Shown here piece after piece: positions 1-6,350 of a DNA stretch of 17,858 nucleotides. Source of the stretch: Candidatus Sericytochromatia bacterium (GTDB lineage: Bacteria > Cyanobacteriota > Sericytochromatia > UBA7694); assembly GCA_913773825.1 (NCBI GenBank), contig CAJYHH010000123.1:1-17858 (forward strand), written 5' to 3'. Below the pieces are notes generated by a model. The model did no database searches and was not told where the DNA came from. It saw nothing but the letters and a program-made list of their open reading frames with translations. The stretch's first letter is position 1; each line of letters opens with the position of its first letter. Both the position numbers and the translations under genes were made by a program.

Positions 1-336
1 GTCTTTGGCAATATCGGCATGATGTCGCCCTCACTCGGCTGGAAAGGCGGCATTGCTCTGCGTGAAGCCCATCTGCTCTCACCTGATTTAAAAGTCTGGG
101 TGGATATGGGCACTCACGAATGTGGGAACCCCCAATGGGCCAGCTGGATGTTGGAATACACAGGCGCCTTTGTCCATGAACTCGAAAAAGCCGGTTTCCG
201 CCATTTTGAAAATCTGGCCTTTCATATTGCCGACGGCGCTGACCACAGCGAAAGAGCCTGGGCTGAACGTGTAGCGAGACCACTTAGCTTTTTCTGTCCG
301 CGTCAATCTTATCGCCAAATCAGACGGGCAGCCTAA
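1..336 (+). CDS. Alpha/beta-hydrolase esterase, C-terminal part (5' end outside window)
   Basis: The reading frame is open from base 1 and ends at TAA 334-336, so 111 residues of the C-terminus are visible. The pattern fits the COG2819/enterochelin-esterase-like group of alpha/beta hydrolases. A 'SPSLGW' stretch lies at visible residues 9-14, where the family has its 'SPSLWW' segment after the nucleophile. 'VDMGTHE' follows at 34-40, and 'GADHSERAWAERV' at 79-91 carries the probable catalytic histidine, H82. The nucleophilic serine motif lies upstream of the window. Such enzymes hydrolyse ester bonds of small substrates or siderophores; the substrate cannot be told here. A strong intrinsic terminator follows, so this is the last gene of its transcript. 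Composition is like the bulk of the window and unlike the AT-rich genes that follow. Confidence 0.7.
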   Translation, partial: VFGNIGMMSPSLGWKGGIALREAHLLSPDLKVWVDMGTHECGNPQWASWMLEYTGAFVHELEKAGFRHFENLAFHIADGADHSERAWAERVARPLSFFCPRQSYRQIRRAA

Positions 337-365
337 TATCACAACTCCCATAACAAACATCAAAC

Positions 366-399
366 AGGCCGTGAGCGTTTATGCTTACGGCCTATTTTT
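366..399 (+). terminator. Intrinsic terminator of the esterase gene
   Basis: An 11-bp stem pairs 366-376 (AGGCCGTGAGC) with 383-393 (GCTTACGGCCT), with one G-T pair and a 6-base loop. It is followed by ATTTTT at 394-399. It lies 30 bases after the esterase stop codon and separates that gene from the AT-rich cassette. Confidence 0.9.
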
Positions 400-492
400 C
401 ATAACTCTATCAAGATTTCAGGCAGTGGCTCGCAAGGATACTCAACTTAATTACCGCACTTTCAGAATCCAGGCTACTTAAACAAAAATTGA

Positions 493-520
493 TTGGCATG
501 AGAAATAAAAAATTTATAAT
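493..520 (+). promoter_or_regulatory. Sigma-70-type promoter of the cyclophilin-fusion cassette
   Basis: A -35 box TTGGCA (493-498, one mismatch to TTGACA) is separated by 16 bases from a perfect -10 box TATAAT (515-520). This predicts a transcript starting near 527 and a leader of about 55-65 bases before the first gene. The location just after a terminator supports independent expression of the two-gene cassette. Confidence 0.6.
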
Positions 521-582
521 AATACATGTTAAAAGATGTAATAGGAACTATTTTGATTTTCCTAAAAAATTAAGTCAGAGAT

Positions 583-1686
583 ATGCCCTTAATGAGCTTA
601 AACCTGGATTTTATAGTCATTAACTATCCTAGAAAAGAATTCTATGACCCCATCAAGCATCCAGATATTCACTACATACTGTGGATTAATGGTGGCCTAA
701 GCATAAAAGTCAATGATAGCCTTTTGGCTGCTTGCGAAGGCTTTGCTTTGGTAGAATTTTCAGTAAAAATTTTAGCCTGGTTAGAGAATCTCTCAAATAA
801 TCAATTTAAAGATTTTGAATTCAGTTCATTTGATTCAGACACTGAAACCCCAGAACTCTGCTTTAAACATATAAATAATCATTGGAAAATTAGCTCATAT
901 TGGCAAAAATATCAAGATAAAACATTTTTTGAAACGCATCAAATCGTACAGGCTGTCCAAATTTTCTTATTAAAGATTGACTCTTTTTTAAAAGATTGTG
1001 AATCTCTAGCAAAAAATACGACGCTTAAGTCTTTATATAAGCAGTACACACAACGCCCCGATTTCCATCTGAAATTTTTGCCTGCACTTGACCAAATTCG
1101 TTCAGTATCAGAAAAACGTCTATCAGCTCAGCCTTTAAATCATAAATCCCTACTAGAACAATTAGAACCAGGGCTCTATGCCAAGATAGAGACAAGTCTT
1201 GGAACCATTACAGTCAAATTATTTTCTGAACTTGTGCCCAAAGCGGTTGAGCATTTCAGATGTTTAGCAACAGGTGTACAAGATAGCAAGACAATAAAGC
1301 CGTTTTATAATGGTCTAGTTTTTGATGCTGTCATTCCAGGCTATCTGATTATGGGTGGTTCAGCTCAAGAGAGATCTGTAGACTGGGCTGAACTTAGCTT
1401 TGAAGATGAGTTTCATCCATTGCTTCGGCACGATCAACCAGGCATTTTATCTATGCAAAATTACGAGTATCAGCCAGCAAAGGGGAGTCAGTTTGTTATC
1501 ACTGAGGCTCCAGCACCTTGGCTAGATGACTGGAACACAGTTATTGGTCGTGTTGTAGGTGGTTTGAATATCGTTAGAGCAATTGCGTCGGTTAAAAGAG
1601 ATGCGATGAACAAGCCCTTGGAACCCGTTGTAATTCAAAAAATTCAGATTTTTTCACATCAAGGTGACAACACCATTCAGCCGTGA
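583..1686 (+). CDS. Immunity-like N-terminal domain fused to a degenerate cyclophilin-type peptidyl-prolyl isomerase
   Basis: The protein has 367 residues and no signal peptide. Residues about 5-140 form a domain I do not recognise; the protein encoded next door has the same domain. Residues about 196-357 are a cyclophilin (PPIase) domain: 'IETSLGTITVKLFSELVPKAVEHFRCLATG', 'PFYNGLVF', 'IPGY', 'DEFHPLLRHDQPGILSM', 'GSQF', 'WLDDW' occur in family order. By-eye alignment to human cyclophilin A shows key positions changed: R55 is A249, F60 is Y254, Q63 is M257, F113 is V305 and H126 is N318. N293 and W313 are kept. Proline isomerisation is therefore doubtful, and the domain may bind protein instead. 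ATG 583 has only 'CAGAG' two bases away; ATG 592 (residue 4) is better spaced. GC is 25% in one counted row of the N-terminal part against 47% in one of the cyclophilin part, as if the two halves have different origins. Confidence 0.8.
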   Translation: MPLMSLNLDFIVINYPRKEFYDPIKHPDIHYILWINGGLSIKVNDSLLAACEGFALVEFSVKILAWLENLSNNQFKDFEFSSFDSDTETPELCFKHINNHWKISSYWQKYQDKTFFETHQIVQAVQIFLLKIDSFLKDCESLAKNTTLKSLYKQYTQRPDFHLKFLPALDQIRSVSEKRLSAQPLNHKSLLEQLEPGLYAKIETSLGTITVKLFSELVPKAVEHFRCLATGVQDSKTIKPFYNGLVFDAVIPGYLIMGGSAQERSVDWAELSFEDEFHPLLRHDQPGILSMQNYEYQPAKGSQFVITEAPAPWLDDWNTVIGRVVGGLNIVRAIASVKRDAMNKPLEPVVIQKIQIFSHQGDNTIQP

Positions 1687-1710
1687 CAAGCACTTAGCAA
1701 GAGAGTAAAG

Positions 1711-2220
1711 ATGATAAATTTTTTGGTAAAAAATCTAAATTTCCAACAAGGAATCGACAAGATAGAAGGTTTATCTTATTTAAATTACCCTAATCTATCT
1801 TATTATGAATATTGTATCGAGGGAGCTTTAAACATCTTTGTTGACGGAAAATTATTTTACTCAGAAGAAGAGCATTTTGATCTCATAACTTTTGCACTTT
1901 TCTGCAGAAAATGGCTTAATCAGCTCGAGGGAAACGCAAACAAAGATTTCGTCTATTTATCTGATGGGATGGCTTTAACTGAACAACAAGAACAAGAGTA
2001 TCCTAAAGGAAACATTTGCTTTTCCCATGTGAAAGACGGATGGAAAATTTATTCAATCTTTCAAGAGTATGATGAAAAAAGAATATTTTCACTTAAAGAT
2101 ATCCAAATAGCTTTAGCAGAATTTTTGGATTACATCGACAATGAAGTGATTCAAAATCATCTCAAGGCACCGCCCAGTGTAACGCTTAACTCTTTAATAG
2201 AGCAGTCAAGCAACTCATAA
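1711..2220 (+). CDS. Hypothetical immunity-like protein, stand-alone paralogue of the preceding N-terminal domain
   Basis: The protein has 169 residues, acidic and aromatic-rich, with no signal peptide or membrane segment, so it is probably cytoplasmic. It aligns with residues 30-135 of the preceding protein: 'IEGALNIFVDGKL' (36-48) matches 'INGGLSIKVNDSL', and 'CFSHVKDGWKIYSIFQEYDEKRIF' (103-126 region) matches 'CFKHINNHWKISSYWQKYQDKTFF', with a WL pair and KDF between them. The start is set by the ribosome binding site AAGAGAG (1699-1705), five bases before ATG. It lies 24 bases after the upstream stop, so the two are almost surely co-transcribed. Size, acidity, low GC and tandem relatives recall immunity proteins of polymorphic toxin systems. 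From memory DUF7878 is the nearest family name I can suggest, unverified. No toxin gene is in the window. Confidence 0.75.
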   Translation: MINFLVKNLNFQQGIDKIEGLSYLNYPNLSYYEYCIEGALNIFVDGKLFYSEEEHFDLITFALFCRKWLNQLEGNANKDFVYLSDGMALTEQQEQEYPKGNICFSHVKDGWKIYSIFQEYDEKRIFSLKDIQIALAEFLDYIDNEVIQNHLKAPPSVTLNSLIEQSSNS

Positions 2221-2306
2221 ATCATCAGCTTGCCTGCAAAATCGGTCTCTAATAAACAATTAAGCCGCCAGAAATTTCTGGCGGCTCAGGTTTATGAGTT
2301 GCTTGA
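2206..2306. repeat. 101-bp element with 16-bp perfect inverted ends around a central hairpin
   Basis: TCAAGCAACTCATAAA at 2206-2221 is repeated as its exact reverse complement at 2291-2306. The left copy contains the last codons and stop codon of the preceding gene. A 24-base perfect palindrome sits inside at 2263-2286. The arrangement is like a very small MITE or palindromic unit, or a long extended terminator stem. No clear target-site duplication is seen just outside (GCAG on the left, AATG on the right). Confidence 0.7.
2263..2286. terminator. Bidirectional terminator hairpin between convergent genes
   Basis: This is a 24-base perfect palindrome, so a hairpin of about 10 bp with a tight loop can form in either strand. 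On the minus strand it is followed by TAATTGTTTATT, a fair U-rich tail for the lipoprotein operon that ends at 2316. On the plus strand the tail (CAGGTTTATG) is weaker. It lies between two convergent stop codons. Confidence 0.75.
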
Positions 2307-2315
2307 AATGAAGGT

Positions 2316-2906
2316 TTAACGCAGCGGCTCGTAAGGACGGCCATGCATGGCATCAAGCAGAGGCTTGCCTTCAAAAGACCAGACTAAGGTGCCGTTGACG
2401 TCCTGGGTCAGTTCCATCTGGCGCAGTGAAACTGTGCCAAAGAACTGCTTGGCTTTGAGCACTGCGCGGTCAGAGTCTAAACCCCAGGCGCGAATTTCGA
2501 GCGGCTCACTCTGAGGCAGCTGTGAGCGGGTCAGGGCACGAACTTCGGGCTTCATTCTGAGTTTAAAGACAATCTGCAGCGCTTTATCCGGGCTGGTTTT
2601 GTCGATAAACGAAAAGGTCCAGCTGCCCTGAGTCGCGTGAGGCTGACCGCTGGCGGTGATCATCCGGCCCATGACATGCGTCAGAACCGCGTTGGGTGAC
2701 CAGGCTTCAGCCAGACGTTTGGCTTCGTCATCTGCCACTTTAGAAGTCAGCGGCATTGTCTCTAGACCCTGAGTGGCAGCAGCCTGACGAACCTGCGTAT
2801 TAGCGCGAGTCTGGATCTGAGCGGGCATTGCGTTAGGCATCTGGGCCACCTGAGGAGACTGACAGGCGGCCAGCATCAGTAGAGGAAGAAAAAGCAGCTT
2901 TTTCAT
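2316..2906 (-). CDS. Small putative lipoprotein of unknown function
   Basis: The protein has 196 residues. It begins MKKLLFLPLLMLAAC, a classic lipoprotein signal peptide with lipobox LAAC and acylated cysteine C15, so the product should be membrane-anchored and face the periplasm or surface. Residues 16-60 are a Q/A/T-rich linker. Residues about 60-190 look like one compact domain with 'AWSPNAVLTHVMGRMI', 'GSWTFSFID' and 'GTLVWSFEGKPLLDAMHG'. I do not recognise the family; a PepSY-like fold is a loose possibility from the W/F spacing. The ribosome binding site AAGAGA precedes the ATG. The gene starts 9 bases after the stop of the upstream PLD-family lipoprotein gene, so the two form an operon and probably act in the same compartment. 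Confidence 0.75.
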   Translation of the reverse strand: MKKLLFLPLLMLAACQSPQVAQMPNAMPAQIQTRANTQVRQAAATQGLETMPLTSKVADDEAKRLAEAWSPNAVLTHVMGRMITASGQPHATQGSWTFSFIDKTSPDKALQIVFKLRMKPEVRALTRSQLPQSEPLEIRAWGLDSDRAVLKAKQFFGTVSLRQMELTQDVNGTLVWSFEGKPLLDAMHGRPYEPLR

Positions 2907-2915
2907 ATCTGTCTC

Positions 2916-4154
2916 TTAAGCTCCGGGTACAACGGGAGGCTCGGGCTTATCGCCAGGGCACTTGTTGATCGGCGGCTTGTTAACCGCAGCAGCCTGATTC
3001 ACGCGGGCAAATTCCTGCAGATAAGCGGCAGCAACAGCCGGGTTGTCGATGATCAGCATGTTTTCGTTGTTGGTTTTGTCAGCATTTGCTGAGAAGTTGA
3101 AAGAACCCGTGATCACGGTGTCATCCACGATGATGACTTTGTGATGCAGCAGCGCTTCGTTGCCATCATGGCGAGTGAAAATTTTGTTGTCAGCCAGCAT
3201 GCGCTTGGTGGAATACTGACCATAAGCCAGACACTGGTCATAAACACCTTCAACCGTCACGCCTTCAGCGCGTTTGCGGATCATCAGATCAGCAATGGCT
3301 TTGTCGGTGAAGCTGAAGGTCATAAAGCTGATGCGCTTACGAGCTTTAGACAGAACGTCTAATACCGCTTCTGTACCACCACCGCGAGGAGAGAAGAAGG
3401 TGCGGATAGTAGCGCCGTTGGCCTGAACCACAGGGAAAGGAATCTGACGAGCAGGTACGCCGGACACACCGAAGTACTTATGAGTGAACATGCGCTCAAA
3501 CTCGTATTTGTAGTTTTCAACAATCTGAGGAATCCGGATCACCATCGCATTGTTGTTGTGCTGGTAGAGGCTGGACTGGGTCACGTTAGTTGAACCCATC
3601 CAGACAGCCTGGCCGTCAGCAATCAGGATTTTATTGTGCATCAGGCCGGAACGCTTGTCGTCGATGACGGGGATGCCCGCTTGCTGCAGTTTGAGGATGG
3701 TGTCACGGGTCGGCAGCACAACGCCTTTTTCGGGGGTGACGTCGGTTTTAGCAAACATGCTTTCGTCATCGGTCACGATCCGCACGCGCACGCCGCGGTT
3801 TTTAGCCGCAATCAGTGCATCAACCACGCCGTGGTCACCGATGTCATAAAAGCAGCCGTCGAGAGTTTGTTTTGCGTTCTGGATCAGACCCAGCAAGGTG
3901 CGGCCGGGGCCATTGGGATCCTGACGAGCAATGGGTTCGTTCTGAGCGATGGTTGCAGCGTAGGCATTAACGAAGTGAGTGGTGAACAAGGGGCTCTGAG
4001 CAGAGCTATTAAAAGTCTGAATTCCACGAGCCGCATTCTGAGCGCTCATCTGGTTCATCATGGGACGCATATTGTTCATGGGGGTCTGGCTGGCACAGCC
4101 AACGAGGATGGCTGCAAGACTGCCGAGCAGAACAGATTTATGGAATTTCATCAC
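2916..4154 (-). CDS. Phospholipase-D-family lipoprotein with two HKD motifs
   Basis: The protein has up to 412 residues. The signal peptide ends in the lipobox LVGC (C20), and a Met/Asn/Gln-rich linker follows. Two PLD-like halves come next. The first has HKD motif H173-x-K175-(x)4-D180 with 'GSTN' at 187-190. The second has H337-x-K339-(x)4-D344 with 'GSFNFS' at 350-355. Both active-site halves are intact, so the enzyme should use the two-histidine mechanism on phosphodiesters (phospholipid or nucleic acid); the substrate cannot be told. The first start is GTG 4154, with ATG directly after it at 4151. The ribosome binding site GAGGTG lies 5 bases from GTG and 8 from ATG, so the ATG is equally possible. 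The first gene of a two-gene operon, it is a relative of the PLD lipoprotein at 5073-6167. Confidence 0.88.
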   Translation of the reverse strand: MMKFHKSVLLGSLAAILVGCASQTPMNNMRPMMNQMSAQNAARGIQTFNSSAQSPLFTTHFVNAYAATIAQNEPIARQDPNGPGRTLLGLIQNAKQTLDGCFYDIGDHGVVDALIAAKNRGVRVRIVTDDESMFAKTDVTPEKGVVLPTRDTILKLQQAGIPVIDDKRSGLMHNKILIADGQAVWMGSTNVTQSSLYQHNNNAMVIRIPQIVENYKYEFERMFTHKYFGVSGVPARQIPFPVVQANGATIRTFFSPRGGGTEAVLDVLSKARKRISFMTFSFTDKAIADLMIRKRAEGVTVEGVYDQCLAYGQYSTKRMLADNKIFTRHDGNEALLHHKVIIVDDTVITGSFNFSANADKTNNENMLIIDNPAVAAAYLQEFARVNQAAAVNKPPINKCPGDKPEPPVVPGA

Positions 4155-4417
4155 TTCGTCACCTCTATCTACGCTTCGATAATTATCTATAGGGAAACCT
4201 GAGTTAAAAGATGCGGGAGTTAGTAAAAGCTTGAGGCGTATTTAAACAGCGTTTAATATAAGTACGCGCCCTGCGTGTACCTGGAAGACGGCAAGGCCGT
4301 CAGTTAGGTGGTGCTGCTGCACCGGTTTAGAGGTTTAGCAAAATGCACTTAATATCTAAACGTGACGCAGCCACACAAACAGCGCCTTCGTCGCCAGACA
4401 CCAGCGCTATAGCGCGA
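4155..4417. other. Intergenic stretch with a run of small hairpins
   Basis: No gene is seen here. The stretch holds a dyad TTAAAC-agc-GTTTAA at 4242-4256, then three consecutive hairpins: 4262-4280 (7 bp with one G-T, loop 5), 4287-4301 (GACGGC/GCCGTC) and 4310-4323 (GGTGC/GCACC). A 12-base palindrome GCGCTATAGCGC lies at 4404-4415, just after the LolD-like stop codon. Read on the minus strand, the 4262-4280 hairpin is followed by TTATATT and could be a weak terminator for the ATPase gene. The AT-rich part nearer 4155-4260 should contain the promoter of the PLD lipoprotein gene, but no convincing -35/-10 pair stands out. Confidence 0.45.
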
Positions 4418-5092
4418 CTAAACCACTTTTCCATCCCTGATATGAATCTCACGCTGGCTGCGGCGGGCCAGCTCTTCATTATGGGTGACAAGCAGAACGG
4501 CTAAGTTCTGTTCTCGGTTGAGCTCCTGAAGCAGTGAAAAGACCCGCTCGGTGTTTTCGGTATCGAGGTTGCCGGTGGGCTCATCTGCTAACATCAGGCG
4601 CGGCTGATTGATCAGTGAGCGGGCAATGGCCACTCGTTGCTGCTCACCCCCGCTAAGCTCTCCGGGGCGATGACCCAGGCGATGAGAAATCTGCACGCGA
4701 TCTAATAATGCTTTGGCTCGGCTTTCAGCTTCTGGTCGGGAAACACCTGCCAGCATCGCGGGAATCGCGACGTTTTCAAGTGCGGTGAGTTCTGGCAATA
4801 AAAAATGAAACTGAAACACAAAACCCAGACTGCGCTGGCGTAAACGAGAGCGTTCAGTGTCATTTAGACTTGAAATGGCGGTGCCATCAATGCGAATTTC
4901 ACCTTGGCTCGGTGTATCCAGAGCGCCAAGTAAATAGAGCAAAGTCGTTTTACCAGAACCGCTGGGCCCGGTAATCGCAACAAATTCACCTGCATCAATC
5001 CTCAGTGAAATACCGCGCAGCACGTCTGTCTGACCAAGGGTGCGAAAAACCTGATCTGCTTCTAAAACGGGTTCAGCGGGATTTTTTGACAT
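4418..5092 (-). CDS. LolD-like ABC transporter ATP-binding protein
   Basis: The protein has 224 residues from ATG 5092, or 227 from an in-frame GTG at 5101; neither has a strong ribosome binding site. In the 227-residue numbering all ABC ATPase motifs are present: Walker A GPSGSGKTT (45-53), Q-loop Q97, signature LSGGE (149-153), Walker B LMLADEP (169-175), D-loop NLD (178-180) and H-loop H207. The segment 'GFVFQFHFLLPELTALENV' after the Q-loop is typical of LolD, the ATPase that drives lipoprotein release from the inner membrane with LolC/LolE. The wider MacB/FtsE-like group is the alternative. No permease gene is nearby, so a partner must be encoded elsewhere. The start lies inside the end of the upstream PLD lipoprotein gene (20-29 bases of overlap), implying translational coupling. 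Confidence 0.88.
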   Translation of the reverse strand: MSKNPAEPVLEADQVFRTLGQTDVLRGISLRIDAGEFVAITGPSGSGKTTLLYLLGALDTPSQGEIRIDGTAISSLNDTERSRLRQRSLGFVFQFHFLLPELTALENVAIPAMLAGVSRPEAESRAKALLDRVQISHRLGHRPGELSGGEQQRVAIARSLINQPRLMLADEPTGNLDTENTERVFSLLQELNREQNLAVLLVTHNEELARRSQREIHIRDGKVV

Positions 5093-6167
5093 GTCCGGCA
5101 CTTTCAGCGCTGACCGCGCGTTGATACAATCGGGTAAATTCAGCCAGATAACGCTCAGCTAAAGCAGCATCATTTAAAATCAAAAGATTTTCGTCATTGC
5201 TCGAACCCGCATTCCGGCTAAAGTTATACGAACCTGTCACCACAATCTGGTCATCAATAATCAGCACCTTATGATGCAAAATCACCCGTGTATCGTCGTC
5301 TTTATAGACGTCCAGCTTGGCTTTTTTAAAGATCCCGTATTCAGAATAGCGAGTGCCTGATCCGGTTGATTCAAACACACCGCTGACTTTTACACCCGCT
5401 TTGGCACGCTCCAGCATCGCTTTACCAAGCTGATCATCCGTAAAGCTAAAAGCTAAAAACCTGATGCTTGTTTTGGCCGCTTTAATCACGTCGAGTAAAC
5501 GGCTCTGAATCGGATCTTCAGGTGCAAACAGCACTTCAGCTTTAATCGGCTTTTCAAAAATCTGCGGCAGATTCTGGCGTGGCGAACGCGGCCCAAAAGC
5601 CTGTTCTAAAAACATTTCTTCAAACTCTGACTGGTACAACCGCGCAATTTCAGCGCTGTTTAAAGCCAGGGCATTATTATGATTGCGCTCAACGCCATTA
5701 ACCGTAAAATTCAGCGAACCCGTCCAGACGGACTGCTGGTCTCTAACAATAAACTTGTTATGCATAAACGCACTGCGCTCATCGCCCACAATCGGAATCT
5801 TGGCTGCCGCAATCTGCTTAAGCTCAGGGCTGGGGTTTTCAGTATCGACGACCAGCCGCACTTTAACCCCACGGGTTTTGGCTTTAAGCAGACTCTCTGC
5901 GACACAGGGCAAATCCAGTTCAAAAGCCGCAATATCCAGACTGCTACGAGCCTGATCAAGCCAATGGCAAAGGGCCTGGTAAACAGGCTCAGCCTGCGTT
6001 TGTTCTGGTGTTTCACCAGGCCGGGTAAACCAGACTGAAACATCTTGAACCGGTTCAGCACTGGGAGTCTGACTGGGTGGAGGCGATGCATCATGCTGAT
6101 CCTGCGGACAAGCCGAAAGCAGCAATAAACAAAAACTGCTCAATAAAGCAATAAATGGGCGTTTCAT
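5073..6167 (-). CDS. Second phospholipase-D-family lipoprotein with two HKD motifs
   Basis: The protein has 364 residues. The signal peptide ends in lipobox LSAC (C20), followed by a Pro/Ser/Gln-rich linker. The two PLD halves have H136-x-K138-(x)4-D143 with 'GSLNFT' after it, and H298-x-K300-(x)4-D305 with 'GSYNFS' at 312-317, so both catalytic halves are intact. It resembles the PLD lipoprotein at 2916-4154, for example 'FSFTDDQLGKAMLERAKAGVKVSGV' against 'FSFTDKAIADLMIRKRAEGVTVEGV', so the two are paralogues, but here the neighbour is a LolD-like ATPase rather than a small lipoprotein. The protein should act on phosphodiesters at the envelope surface. No ribosome binding site precedes the ATG, while a -10-like TATACT sits at the right distance for a leaderless message. 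The 3' end overlaps the ATPase gene. Confidence 0.87.
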   Translation of the reverse strand: MKRPFIALLSSFCLLLLSACPQDQHDASPPPSQTPSAEPVQDVSVWFTRPGETPEQTQAEPVYQALCHWLDQARSSLDIAAFELDLPCVAESLLKAKTRGVKVRLVVDTENPSPELKQIAAAKIPIVGDERSAFMHNKFIVRDQQSVWTGSLNFTVNGVERNHNNALALNSAEIARLYQSEFEEMFLEQAFGPRSPRQNLPQIFEKPIKAEVLFAPEDPIQSRLLDVIKAAKTSIRFLAFSFTDDQLGKAMLERAKAGVKVSGVFESTGSGTRYSEYGIFKKAKLDVYKDDDTRVILHHKVLIIDDQIVVTGSYNFSRNAGSSNDENLLILNDAALAERYLAEFTRLYQRAVSAESAGHVKKSR

Positions 6168-6174
6168 GTTAGGT

Positions 6175-6180
6175 AGTATA
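6175..6180 (-). promoter_or_regulatory. Candidate -10 box for a leaderless mRNA
   Basis: Read on the minus strand, TATACT lies 7 bases before the ATG at 6167. A start site about 7 bases downstream of a -10 box would fall on or next to the A of that ATG. No Shine-Dalgarno sequence is present between them (ACCTAAC). No good -35 box is visible, so the call is tentative. Confidence 0.35.
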
Positions 6181-6282
6181 AGAGTTTTGGGCGGTGAGTG
6201 GTGAGTGATGGGTTTTTAAAAAAGAGTTAAGAGTAACCGGTCTTTTTAGTGGTATTTGGACTCATAACCCAGAACTCATAAC

Positions 6283-6307
6283 AAAAAACGGCCCCGAAGG
6301 GCCGTTT
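6283..6307 (-). terminator. Intrinsic terminator of the lipocalin gene
   Basis: On the minus strand a 9-bp stem AAACGGCCC/GGGCCGTTT closes a TTCG tetraloop and the T-run continues to six Ts. It lies about 45 bases after the lipocalin stop codon at 6351. The rest of the 6168-6350 gap shows nothing else clear. Confidence 0.9.
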
Positions 6308-6350
6308 GGTTCTCACCTATCTGGTTACGGGTTGATTATCAACAACTGTT

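Noticed and set aside
88..363. 91-codon minus-strand frame opposite the esterase
   Set aside because: The plus-strand frame has clear esterase motifs; the reverse frame has none.
3636..4202. A 188-codon plus-strand open frame opposite the first PLD lipoprotein gene
   Set aside because: It mirrors the strongly supported lipoprotein gene, has no recognisable domain or ribosome binding site, and its length follows from the codon use of the real gene.
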